Shown: in pieces, positions 1 to 7,243 of the stretch | Numbering within the stretch: the first letter of the stretch is position 1 | Layout of the letters: each line of letters begins with the position of its first letter | Assembly (NCBI GenBank): GCA_902567145.1 | Contig: CACFLM010000028.1 | Location: 1 to 12,504, forward strand | Direction of reading: 5' to 3' | DNA length: 12,504 nt | From: an uncultured Alphaproteobacteria bacterium | GTDB lineage: Bacteria; Pseudomonadota; Alphaproteobacteria; TMED127 | The notes under the pieces: model-generated | The model's database searches: none | What the model saw: the letters and a program-made list of their open reading frames with translations, nothing else | What the model was told of the DNA's origin: nothing | Program-made: the position numbers and the translations under genes

Positions 1-82
1 CAAAGTTTTTAAGCCTCTTCTTAGGTGCTAAGGATTCACTTTCAGCTCTCTCGTGTTCAAGAAATCCAGTTACTTTTGCCAT
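1..82 (-). CDS. gltD: Glutamate synthase small (beta) subunit, N-terminal fragment cut by window edge
   Basis: Only the first 27 codons are present; the gene runs off the left edge. The frame opens with ATG at 82 and reads MAKVTGFLEHERAESE, close to the conserved GltD N-terminus (typically M-G-K-x-T-G-F-L-E). GltD is the FAD- and Fe-S-containing subunit that takes electrons from NADPH and passes them to GltB for conversion of glutamine plus 2-oxoglutarate to two glutamates. It lies directly downstream of gltB and its start overlaps the gltB end by 13 bases in another frame. This fits one operon with translational coupling. A purine-rich AAAGG about 10 bases upstream, inside gltB, may serve as ribosome binding site. 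The identification rests on a short N-terminus plus the partner gene, which together are convincing. Confidence 0.93.
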   Translation of the reverse strand, partial: MAKVTGFLEHERAESESLAPKKRLKNF

Positions 83-3000
83 AAATTTACAACCTTTAAA
101 TCTTTTTCTTTCTCTATTTTCTTTAATAATACATCTTCAAAATCCATTGGCAAAACTTTAACAAAATTATTAAGTTCTTCGTCAAAATTCTCTAAAATCC
201 TTTTAGCAACAAGAGAGCCTGTAGAATTTAGATGTCTTTTTAATAATTCTTTAATTCTCAAGTCATCATTAAACAGAAAATTATATTTATCAAAAAGTTT
301 TTCTGGAAGAATGTGTTTGCTTTTTTTAACCTTTAAAATATTTATCATAGATAGGTTACATCTTCTTTTAAAGTCCTCTTCATTCTGATAAACATAAGAT
401 ATACCCCCACTCATACCTGCACCAAAATTAACACCGGTTGTACCAAGAACCATAACCACTCCCCCTGTCATATATTCACAACAATGGTCACCGGTTCCTT
501 CAACAACAGCGATTGCTCCAGAATTTCTCACTCCAAACCTTTCACCTGCCACACCTGAGAGAAAACACTGACCCGAGATAGCGCCATATAGAACAGTGTT
601 ACCAACTATTATATTTTTATCTGATTCGTATTTTGCATCTCTAAATGGTTTAATAATTATTTTTCCACCTGACAAACCTTTACCAACATAATCATTTGCC
701 TCTCCAGATAAAGATAGAGTTATGCCAGAAGACAAGAAAGTTCCAAAACTTTGTCCTGCTGTTCCTTCAAGATTAATTACAATAGAATCTTCTCTTAACC
801 CTTCATGTCCAAACCTTCTAGCAATATGTCCAGAAACCATTGCACCAAAACTTCTATCTGTGTTTTTTATGGGTTTATATATATCTATTGCTGAAATTTT
901 TCTTTCAAGTACAGGTAAAACTTCCTTTATAATCTCTTTGTCAAGAACATAGTCTAAGGCATGCTCTTGAGATGAAGAGTTGAAAACATCTTTTGTATTT
1001 TGATTTTGAGGCTTAAAGAGTATTCTAGATAAATCAATATTTTTGGCTTTCCAGTGAATGATGGCTTTATTTTTCTCTAAAAGTTCAGATCTTCCTATCA
1101 AGTCTTGAAATTTTCTTATACCTAATTTAGCCATTATTTCTCTAACCTCTTCAGCGACCATAAAAAAATAGTTTATGACATTCTCTGGTGTTCCCTTAAA
1201 TTTTTTTCTTAAAGTTTCGTTTTGTGTAGCAATACCAACTGGACAAGTATTAAGGTGACATTTTCTCATCATTATACAACCAACCGATACCAATGGAGCG
1301 GTAGAAAATCCAAATTCGTCTGCGCCCAATAATGCTCCAATTATGACGTCCCTTCCTGTTTTTAAACCACCATCTACTTGTAATGATATTCTACTTCTAA
1401 GTTTGTTCATAACTAACGTTTGGTGGGTCTCTGCAAGTCCAAGTTCCCATGGAGTACCTGCATTTTTAATTGAAGTCAAAGGTGATGCACCAGTTCCTCC
1501 ATCATATCCGGCTATTGTTATATGGTCGGCTTTGCATTTAGTTACACCTGCAGCGACAACACCAACACCAAATTCTGAAACTAATTTTACACTTATTCTT
1601 GCTTCAGGATTAACATTTTTTAGATCAAATATTAACTGTGCAAGATCTTCAATTGAATAAATATCATGATGAGGAGGAGGAGATATCAACCCAACGCCAG
1701 GAGTTGAGTGTCTTACACTTGCAATTTTATCATCCACTTTATGTCCTGGAAGTTGTCCACCCTCTCCAGGTTTAGCTCCTTGACTTATTTTTATTTGAAT
1801 GTCTTTAGCATTTATTAAATATTCAGTTGTTACACCAAATCTTCCAGACGCAACCTGTTTGATGGCGCTTTTCATAGAATCGCCGTTTTTTAATTTTATA
1901 AATCTTTCTGGCTCTTCTCCACCTTCTCCGGTATTAGACTTACCGCCTATCCGATTCATTGCAAGTGCTAGTGTGGTGTGTGCCTCTCTCGATATTGAAC
2001 CATACGACATAGCTCCAGTTGAAAATCTTTTTACTATTTCCGAAGCAGGTTCAACGTTTTCTAAAGGAATTTTCTTTGTTTTATTGAAATCAAAAAGACT
2101 TCTAATTGTAAACATGGATCTATTATGATCATTAATTTTTTCTGAAAACTCTCTGAAATGATCTTTCGAATTGATCCTGACTGCCTTTTGAAGATTAGTA
2201 ATAGTAGATGGTGACCAGGAATGTTTCTCACCTTTTATTCTAAATGAAAACTCTCCCCCTTCTTCGAGGGACTGCTCATCTTCTTTAGAGACAAAACATT
2301 GGGAATATCTTGAAATCGTTTCCTTTTGAATTTGCTTAAGAGTTAGCCCACCAATAAGTGAAGCTGTTCCAGGAAAATATTTATTTATCACATCATCAGA
2401 TATTCCAATTGCATCAAATATTTGAGCACCACAATACGATTTGAGAGTTGAAATACCCATTTTTGACATTATTTTCTGAATGGCTTTACCCGATACTTTA
2501 ATAAAATTATTCTTAGAAATTTCATAGTCTTTTTCATGAACTAGACTCGAAATTGTTTCAAAAACCAAATAGGGGTTAATTGCTTCAGCTCCATAACCTG
2601 CTAATACAGCAAAATGGTGTAACTCTCTTGCCTCTCCCGTTTCTATTATTAAGCTTGTTTTCATTCTCAACCCTTGCTTAATCAAATAATGGTGGACTGC
2701 TGATACCGCTAGTAAGGAAGGTATTGGGGCATTAACCTTTGAAATATTCCTATCTGAAAGTATTAATACGTTAAAACCGTCCGTTATTAGTGATTTTGCT
2801 TCAAAACAGATTCTTTCTAACCCGTCTTTTAGTTCATCTGAGTTGTTTGAGTTTTTAAAAAGGATGTCGATTGTTGCAGCTTTAATTTTACCCTTAGTTA
2901 ATTTCTCTAGTTCTTTGATAGTTTTTGTTTCATCATTTGTAAGAATTGGTTGCTTGATCTCAAGTCTAGAATTCATATTTTCTTCTGGCGTGTCAAAAAT

Positions 3001-4635
3001 ATTTGGTTTTTCGCCTAATGTCATATCTAATGACATTACCAGTTCTTCTCTTATTGGATCAATTGGAGGGTTTGTAACCTGAGCAAAGCATTGTTTAAAA
3101 TAGGAAAATAAAAGTTTTGATTTATCAGACAGAAGGGAAATGGGAGTATCCGTCCCCATCGATCCAATAGGTTCAACACCTAATTTAACTATTGGTTCAA
3201 TAAAGAAATTTATGTCCTCTTTATTATAACCAAAAGCTACCTGCATTTTAACCAACTCATTTTGATTAATAGTTGGTAAATTATTGGTAATTTTGAATTC
3301 ACTCAAGAAAATTTGATTTCTATCCAAAGATTTTCTATAGTCAAATTTTTTAGCTAATTTGAGTTTTATTTCGTCATTTTTGATAACCCTTTTTTCCACT
3401 AAATCTATCAAAAATATTTTTCCGGGTTCAAGTCTCCATCTTTTTACTACAGTTTTAGGATCTATATCTAATACACCCATCTCAGATGATAAAATTATCA
3501 TACCATCTTCAGTTTGTATGTACCTTGATGGCCTTAAACCATTCCTATCTAGAATTGCACCAATCTTTTTTCCATTTGAGAAACACATTGCAGCTGGACC
3601 GTCCCATGGTTCGATATAATTTGAATAATACTCATAGTAATCCTTCATTATTGGGTTTTGCTCGTTCTTTTCCCAAGCCTCAGGTATTAAAAGCATCATT
3701 GCGTGTTCAATATCGTATCCACCCATCATTAAATATTCAAGTGCATTATCAAAGGCAGCAGAGTCTGATAAACCGTCAAAAATTAATGGATTAAGATTCT
3801 GGAATTCTTTTAGAAAAATTTCTGAATTTGATACACATGCTCTTGCATTCATCCAATTAGCATTACCTCTTAAAGTATTAATCTCTCCATTATGACATAA
3901 GAATCTAAAGGGTTGAGCAAGATCCCAGCTAGGAAATGTATTTGTTGAAAATCTTTGATGCACTATTGCTAAAGACGAAATAAACATTTCATCTTTAAGA
4001 TCATCATAATAGTCTTTCAGACTATCTGACATAATCATCCCTTTATAAACTATAGTTCTACTAGATAAAGAAGAAATGTAGAAATCAAATGATTTGAGTT
4101 CTATCTCAATTCTTCTTCGAGCAATAAAGAGTCTTTGTTCAAACTCATTAATTTTACTTGCTTGAAATCTTTGTTTAATAAAAATTTGTATAATAGACGG
4201 TTCATTTCCCTTGATTGACTCCCCCAACACTTTAACATTTCTAGGAACATCTCTAACATAGAGATTTTCAAGTTTTAATTTATTTAAATGCTTATCTATT
4301 GTTTTGATACAATGTGCCTTTTCCTCATCATCTCTTGGTAAGAAAAGCATACCTATTGCATAGTCATCTGGTCGCGGAAGGATAATATTGTGCTTGGATA
4401 ATTCTTTTTGGAAAAATTGATGTGGAATCTGAGTCAACAATCCAACTCCATCACCCGCCTTAGGGTCTGCACTTACAGCTCCCCTATGAGTCAGATTGCC
4501 AAGAATCTTCAATCCATTTTCGACTATAATTCTAGACGGTATATCAAATATGTTTGCAACAAACCCTATTCCGCATGAATCTTTCTCATTCTTAGGGTCA
4601 TAAAGACCAGACTTGGATTTTCTCAACATTCTCAT
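70..4635 (-). CDS. gltB: Glutamate synthase large (alpha) subunit
   Basis: Complete 1521-residue protein, the usual GltB length. It makes glutamate from glutamine and 2-oxoglutarate in the cytoplasm. Domains in order: a class II glutamine amidotransferase starting at Cys21 (context EKDSCGIGF), so about 20 residues would be removed to expose the catalytic N-terminal Cys; a central domain to about residue 800; the FMN-binding synthase domain at about 820-1190, with GGKSNTGEGGEEPERF near 900 and GYDGGTGASP near 1040; and the 3Fe-4S ligands Cys1120, Cys1126 and Cys1131 (context CHLNTCPVGIATQ). A C-terminal glycine-rich GXGXG beta-helix domain spans about 1260-1450. The start is the ATG at 4635, with a second ATG two codons in; AAGAGAA lies some 15 bases upstream and TTGAG directly before the ATG, so the SD is weak. 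gltD follows with a 13-base overlap. No key residue appears missing. Confidence 0.98.
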   Translation of the reverse strand: MRMLRKSKSGLYDPKNEKDSCGIGFVANIFDIPSRIIVENGLKILGNLTHRGAVSADPKAGDGVGLLTQIPHQFFQKELSKHNIILPRPDDYAIGMLFLPRDDEEKAHCIKTIDKHLNKLKLENLYVRDVPRNVKVLGESIKGNEPSIIQIFIKQRFQASKINEFEQRLFIARRRIEIELKSFDFYISSLSSRTIVYKGMIMSDSLKDYYDDLKDEMFISSLAIVHQRFSTNTFPSWDLAQPFRFLCHNGEINTLRGNANWMNARACVSNSEIFLKEFQNLNPLIFDGLSDSAAFDNALEYLMMGGYDIEHAMMLLIPEAWEKNEQNPIMKDYYEYYSNYIEPWDGPAAMCFSNGKKIGAILDRNGLRPSRYIQTEDGMIILSSEMGVLDIDPKTVVKRWRLEPGKIFLIDLVEKRVIKNDEIKLKLAKKFDYRKSLDRNQIFLSEFKITNNLPTINQNELVKMQVAFGYNKEDINFFIEPIVKLGVEPIGSMGTDTPISLLSDKSKLLFSYFKQCFAQVTNPPIDPIREELVMSLDMTLGEKPNIFDTPEENMNSRLEIKQPILTNDETKTIKELEKLTKGKIKAATIDILFKNSNNSDELKDGLERICFEAKSLITDGFNVLILSDRNISKVNAPIPSLLAVSAVHHYLIKQGLRMKTSLIIETGEARELHHFAVLAGYGAEAINPYLVFETISSLVHEKDYEISKNNFIKVSGKAIQKIMSKMGISTLKSYCGAQIFDAIGISDDVINKYFPGTASLIGGLTLKQIQKETISRYSQCFVSKEDEQSLEEGGEFSFRIKGEKHSWSPSTITNLQKAVRINSKDHFREFSEKINDHNRSMFTIRSLFDFNKTKKIPLENVEPASEIVKRFSTGAMSYGSISREAHTTLALAMNRIGGKSNTGEGGEEPERFIKLKNGDSMKSAIKQVASGRFGVTTEYLINAKDIQIKISQGAKPGEGGQLPGHKVDDKIASVRHSTPGVGLISPPPHHDIYSIEDLAQLIFDLKNVNPEARISVKLVSEFGVGVVAAGVTKCKADHITIAGYDGGTGASPLTSIKNAGTPWELGLAETHQTLVMNKLRSRISLQVDGGLKTGRDVIIGALLGADEFGFSTAPLVSVGCIMMRKCHLNTCPVGIATQNETLRKKFKGTPENVINYFFMVAEEVREIMAKLGIRKFQDLIGRSELLEKNKAIIHWKAKNIDLSRILFKPQNQNTKDVFNSSSQEHALDYVLDKEIIKEVLPVLERKISAIDIYKPIKNTDRSFGAMVSGHIARRFGHEGLREDSIVINLEGTAGQSFGTFLSSGITLSLSGEANDYVGKGLSGGKIIIKPFRDAKYESDKNIIVGNTVLYGAISGQCFLSGVAGERFGVRNSGAIAVVEGTGDHCCEYMTGGVVMVLGTTGVNFGAGMSGGISYVYQNEEDFKRRCNLSMINILKVKKSKHILPEKLFDKYNFLFNDDLRIKELLKRHLNSTGSLVAKRILENFDEELNNFVKVLPMDFEDVLLKKIEKEKDLKVVNLWQK

Positions 4636-4657
4636 CTCAATTAATCAAATTCTCTTA

Positions 4658-4663
4658 ATTATA
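4658..4663 (-). promoter_or_regulatory. Candidate -10 element upstream of gltB
   Basis: The minus strand reads a perfect TATAAT here, in the short gap between the lipoprotein stop and the gltB ATG. Transcription would start near 4651, leaving a leader of about 15 bases. No convincing -35 hexamer lies 16-18 bases upstream, and this region is so AT-rich that a chance match is quite possible. If real, it gives gltBD its own promoter apart from the gmhA/lipoprotein transcript. Confidence 0.3.
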
Positions 4664-4673
4664 ATATAGTTAA

Positions 4674-5369
4674 TCAGTTATCTATTAACATATTTTTTTC
4701 ATAAATTATATTACCCATAGTCTCGGAATCTGATTTTTCCTCTCTTTTATATTTTACCAATCCATAATCCTTTGAAAACCATGAGATTGAAAAAATCTCG
4801 ATATTAATGTTTCCAAGCGGAGGGCCGGGGTTGTAACTTGTTTTACCATAACCTGAGACTACAATACAATTTGGAATTTTTCTTCCATTTACATTAATAG
4901 TTACATCTGTTTCTGTAATCTGGTTTGTTAAGGTGAAAGGTAAATTAGTATTATAAATCCTGTCGTATCCAAGCTTCATTTGCAATGTTGTTTTATCGTT
5001 TGTTTCCCATTCTGTATTTTTTGAAATTGGATAAGCTATTAATAACTGACTATTATCTTCTGAATTATTTGCGTTAACAGATGAAAAGAATTCTTCTCTA
5101 TTTTTTTTATAAATACCTTTGGATCCAAAAACATAAAATGTAATTTCACCATCATTCTTTAAGACCGGAATTGCATTATCAACCCTAGGAAGGAAAAAAA
5201 AACTTTGTCTAAAATATTTTCTTTTTTTTTCCTTATCTTGAAAAAAAACATCATAGAATATTTTTCTACCCTCATTGTGAGGAAAGTAATGCTGATCCAA
5301 CTTACATGAAGTTAAGGAATTAAAAATTAATATAATTAATAAATTTTTAAAATTTTTTTTTATAATCAT
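4674..5369 (-). CDS. Putative lipoprotein, function unknown
   Basis: A 231-residue protein I do not recognise. The N-terminus has lysines followed by a hydrophobic stretch (residues 9-18) and a lipobox-like LTSC ending at Cys22, so it is probably a lipoprotein. The residue after the Cys is Lys rather than Asp, which by the E. coli rule favours the outer membrane. The mature part is polar, rich in Lys, Asn, aromatic residues and predicted beta strands. A Pro/Gly segment (NPGPPLGN) lies near residue 185, followed by an ISWFSKDYGLVKYKRE stretch of the kind seen in secreted beta-rich proteins whose substrate is unknown. It starts only 9 bases after the gmhA stop with no clear Shine-Dalgarno, so translational coupling to gmhA is likely. 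Context suggests an envelope role, but that is inference only. Confidence 0.75.
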   Translation of the reverse strand: MIIKKNFKNLLIILIFNSLTSCKLDQHYFPHNEGRKIFYDVFFQDKEKKRKYFRQSFFFLPRVDNAIPVLKNDGEITFYVFGSKGIYKKNREEFFSSVNANNSEDNSQLLIAYPISKNTEWETNDKTTLQMKLGYDRIYNTNLPFTLTNQITETDVTINVNGRKIPNCIVVSGYGKTSYNPGPPLGNINIEIFSISWFSKDYGLVKYKREEKSDSETMGNIIYEKNMLIDN

Positions 5370-5378
5370 ATTTAATGT

Positions 5379-5984
5379 TTAAGATTCTTCATCAACTAAA
5401 GGTGATAAACCTAATTTAAACTCGAGCGCATTGCATAGCATCTGACCAATAAATATATGAGCTTCTTGGATTCGTGATGTATTCATCGCTGGTATTGATA
5501 TGATTTCGTTTGTAATTTTTTCAAGATCTTTTGTGTATCTTCCAGTAAACGCGACTGATTTCATTCCATTTTCCTTTGCATACTCTAATCCCTTAATGAT
5601 ATTTAGACTCTTACCAGAAGTTGAAATGCCTATAACAACATCACCCTCTTTACCTAAAGCCTCAAGTTGTCTTGAAAAAATAAATTCAAAACCCAAATCA
5701 TTTCCAATTGCTGATAATGTAGATGTGTCTGTTACTAAAGATAATGCAGGAATTGACTTTCGATTTTTCGAAAACCTTACCGTTAATTCAGTGGAGAGAT
5801 GCTGTGCATCAGCTGCACTTCCTCCGTTTCCAAAAAAAATTAACTTATTTCCGTCATTTATTGATTGGTAACACATTTCTAAAATATTAAGAAAATTTTG
5901 TTCAACAGTTGTTTTTGTTCTATTAATAACTTGTATGTGTTCTTTAACTTGTGATTGAAAAAATTTTTTTAATTCATCATTCAT
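5379..5984 (-). CDS. gmhA: SIS-domain sugar isomerase, phosphoheptose isomerase (GmhA/DiaA) family
   Basis: 201 residues, the family length. GmhA converts sedoheptulose 7-phosphate to D-glycero-manno-heptose 7-phosphate, the first step toward LPS heptose, in the cytoplasm. The phosphosugar loop FFGNGGSAADAQH covers about residues 50-62. Also visible are NRKSIPALSLVTDTS, the GDVVIGISTSGKS phosphate-binding motif at 114-126, and RIQEAHIFIGQ at 171-181. His62, Glu66 and Gln173 match the E. coli metal/catalytic residues His61, Glu65 and Gln172, but the position of the fourth ligand (His180) is Gln181. DiaA, the related DnaA-binding protein, lacks the Glu that is kept here, so GmhA is the better call. 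A non-heptose SIS isomerase is possible because no other heptose gene is in view. The start ATG at 5984 has AGAGAA 4 bases upstream, directly after a tRNA gene. Confidence 0.85.
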   Translation of the reverse strand: MNDELKKFFQSQVKEHIQVINRTKTTVEQNFLNILEMCYQSINDGNKLIFFGNGGSAADAQHLSTELTVRFSKNRKSIPALSLVTDTSTLSAIGNDLGFEFIFSRQLEALGKEGDVVIGISTSGKSLNIIKGLEYAKENGMKSVAFTGRYTKDLEKITNEIISIPAMNTSRIQEAHIFIGQMLCNALEFKLGLSPLVDEES

Positions 5985-5988
5985 TTAA

Positions 5989-5994
5989 TTCTCT
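5989..5994 (-). promoter_or_regulatory. gmhA Shine-Dalgarno abutting the tRNA 3' end
   Basis: The minus strand reads CCA-AGAGAATTAA-ATG: the tRNA CCA ends at 5995, the AGAGAA ribosome binding site occupies the next six bases, and the gmhA ATG follows after TTAA. Maturation of the tRNA from a shared transcript would leave a gmhA leader of only 10 bases carrying this site at its very 5' end. Confidence 0.6.
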
Positions 5995-6070
5995 TGGTGA
6001 TCTTATTTGGGCTCGAACCAGAAATAAATCCTTAGGAGGGATTTGTTATATCCAATTTAACAATAAGACC
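5995..6070 (-). tRNA. tRNA-Arg (anticodon CCT)
   Basis: A complete 76-base cloverleaf on the minus strand, folded by hand. The acceptor stem GGTCTTA/TAAGATC has seven pairs including one G-T, then discriminator A and an encoded CCA. The D arm is GTTA-AATTGGATA-TAAC with G18G19. The anticodon arm is AATCC-CTCCTAA-GGATT, placing anticodon CCT at 6034-6036, which reads the AGG arginine codon. A four-base variable region TATT and a T arm with TTCGAGC loop follow. One C-A mismatch sits in the T stem (second pair). Tertiary pairs T8-A14, A15-T48 and G19-C56 are all possible. The D and anticodon loops match typical bacterial tRNA-Arg(CCT). It lies 4 bases after the upstream PagL-like stop and 10 bases before gmhA, so it probably relies on read-through transcription and processing. 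Confidence 0.93.
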
Positions 6071-6074
6071 TTAT

Positions 6075-6587
6075 TTACTTTCCAATAGGAATTTGATATT
6101 TCAAAACTAGAGTCTCTGAACCAGGGTTTTTTTTTCCACTGTCGGCATTTGAAATATGGAAAATACCAACACCTATTCTCGCGTTATTTTTAAACCTGTA
6201 AAACATATCTATACCAATATAAAATTCAAGAGGATTTCCTGCTTTTATTTCATTTCCGTCTTTATAATAACCACAAGCTAAACTTGGTGTCATTATAAAG
6301 TTTTTCTTTCTTCCATAGTATCCGTCAATACCAAATCCTCCATACGCATAATAAGCATTTTCGTTGGTGCCTAAAAATCCAGCGAAAGGTTTTATTAAAT
6401 TAAACATTTTTCTTCCACTATGTATTTCAAAATTCATCATCCCTGATTGATCATTGTGAGGAGGAGAACCATCTTCCATATAATTGAAAATTCCAAGACC
6501 AACTGAAAATCTTGCAGAATCTTTTGCATTTACATCTAAACAAATTGAATAAATAAAAAAAGTTATAAACAAATAAAAAGTTTTCAT
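6075..6587 (-). CDS. PagL-like lipid A 3-O-deacylase / acyloxyacyl hydrolase, copy A
   Basis: 170 residues from the preferred ATG at 6587. A longer frame from a TTG at 6614 would put polar residues ahead of the signal peptide, whereas the ATG has AAAGAGG at 6599-6605. A signal peptide (hydrophobic residues 4-16, ending VNA-K near residue 21) precedes alternating beta strands, fitting a small outer-membrane barrel. The PagL-type motif HISN...NPGSE gives His144, Ser146 and Glu158. The +2 and +14 spacing equals the catalytic His126-Ser128-Glu140 of Pseudomonas PagL, which removes the 3-O acyl chain from lipid A. The C-terminus is IPIGK rather than the usual terminal Phe. It is paralogous to the gene just upstream (shared FKNN-RIGVG, KYQIP). 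It starts 29 bases after that gene's stop. Family assignment is from the motif and topology. Confidence 0.82.
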   Translation of the reverse strand: MKTFYLFITFFIYSICLDVNAKDSARFSVGLGIFNYMEDGSPPHNDQSGMMNFEIHSGRKMFNLIKPFAGFLGTNENAYYAYGGFGIDGYYGRKKNFIMTPSLACGYYKDGNEIKAGNPLEFYIGIDMFYRFKNNARIGVGIFHISNADSGKKNPGSETLVLKYQIPIGK

Positions 6588-6616
6588 ACAAAAATATACC
6601 TCTTTCTTAGACAAAA

Positions 6617-7183
6617 CTAAAATGGAATCTGATATTTAAAAATAGCCTGTTCAGCCCCTGGATTAGAATCGCCTATACCTGCGTTAGAAATATGATAAAA
6701 TCCTACACCTATTCTTACATTATTTTTAAACCTATAATATATATCTCCACCACTCCGAAATTCAACTTTATGCCCCAATCTAATTTCATCACCATTAACA
6801 TACCATCCGGCTGCTAATGTTGGAGTTACTATATAGCATTTACAATCGCCAAAAAAAAGATCTGCACTTAAACCAAAATAACTATAGCTTGCATCATCTG
6901 TAGTATGATTATAACCGATGAATGGTTTTATTATTTTAAAAATATTCCTTTTAGCAAAATATTCAAAACTAAATACAGTTGAAACATCCTTGAACGGAAC
7001 TGGCAAAGCTGCATTTGGGTTTGAGTTTGGATCACATCCGCCAAATGCTGGGTTGACACAGACAGCATAACCATTCTTCATGAAGTTATGGATTCCCCCT
7101 CCAAAAGATATTCTTCCAGTTTTTTTGTTAGCTAAAAGTTCTGAACAGAACAATGATAGTATTATAAACAAAATTTTAAACAT
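6617..7183 (-). CDS. PagL-like lipid A 3-O-deacylase / acyloxyacyl hydrolase, copy B
   Basis: 188 residues from ATG 7183; a TTG two codons upstream is also open but less likely. The signal peptide is MFKILFIILSLFCSELLA, with cleavage near residue 19. The predicted triad is His164, Ser166 and Glu178 in HISNAGIGDSNPGAE, the same spacing as PagL. The chain ends KYQIPF, a terminal Phe typical of barrel insertion signals. The C-terminal half closely resembles copy A (IKPF-G, VTP-LA-G, EF--G-D-YYRFKNN, RIGVG). Unlike copy A it carries an extra loop of some 20-25 residues near 40-64 containing CVNPAFGGC and several Asn/Pro, plus a CKC pair at 114-116. It is first in the minus-strand cluster and faces the M48 gene across about 60 bases. 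Outer-membrane location and deacylase activity are inferred. Confidence 0.82.
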   Translation of the reverse strand: MFKILFIILSLFCSELLANKKTGRISFGGGIHNFMKNGYAVCVNPAFGGCDPNSNPNAALPVPFKDVSTVFSFEYFAKRNIFKIIKPFIGYNHTTDDASYSYFGLSADLFFGDCKCYIVTPTLAAGWYVNGDEIRLGHKVEFRSGGDIYYRFKNNVRIGVGFYHISNAGIGDSNPGAEQAIFKYQIPF

Positions 7184-7194
7184 TCTCAAAAATT

Positions 7195-7200
7195 ATTATA
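7195..7200 (-). promoter_or_regulatory. Candidate -10 for the PagL-like/tRNA/gmhA cluster
   Basis: A perfect TATAAT on the minus strand in the divergent gap. A start 7 bases downstream would fall near 7188, only about 5 bases before the ATG at 7183. That fits the lack of a good Shine-Dalgarno and suggests a nearly leaderless message. The -35 region is poor (no hexamer near TTGACA at 16-18 bases), so in this AT-rich gap the call is tentative. Confidence 0.35.
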
Positions 7201-7213
7201 ATTGTAAAAGAAT

Positions 7214-7219
7214 TATGAT
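7214..7219 (+). promoter_or_regulatory. Candidate -10 for the M48 peptidase gene
   Basis: TATGAT (5 of 6 to consensus) lies 24 bases before the plus-strand ATG at 7244, giving a leader near 17 bases. The upstream hexamer at the right distance is only AATTAT. No ribosome binding site is visible before the ATG. Weak evidence. Confidence 0.25.
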
Positions 7220-7243
7220 ACCACATAAAAATAAATACCTAAA

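Noticed and set aside
53..388. Plus-strand open frame opposite the 3' end of gltB
   Set aside because: Lies antisense to conserved gltB/gltD coding sequence, with Ser/Phe/Leu-rich low-complexity translation typical of a complementary-frame shadow. The same applies to the other plus-strand frames between 722 and 3794.
5500..5871. Plus-strand open frame opposite gmhA
   Set aside because: Mirror of conserved SIS-domain codons, with no family resemblance and no start signals.
5995..6070. tRNA gene as a phage or island attachment site
   Set aside because: No integrase, no repeated copy of the tRNA 3' end and no composition change seen nearby; the flanking genes look native.
6588..6614. TTG start at 6614 for PagL-like copy A
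   Set aside because: Would add nine polar residues before the signal peptide, whereas ATG 6587 has AAAGAGG upstream.
7198..7216. Inverted repeat ATAATT-N7-AATTAT in the divergent gap
   Set aside because: Only six A/T pairs in very AT-rich DNA; expected by chance.
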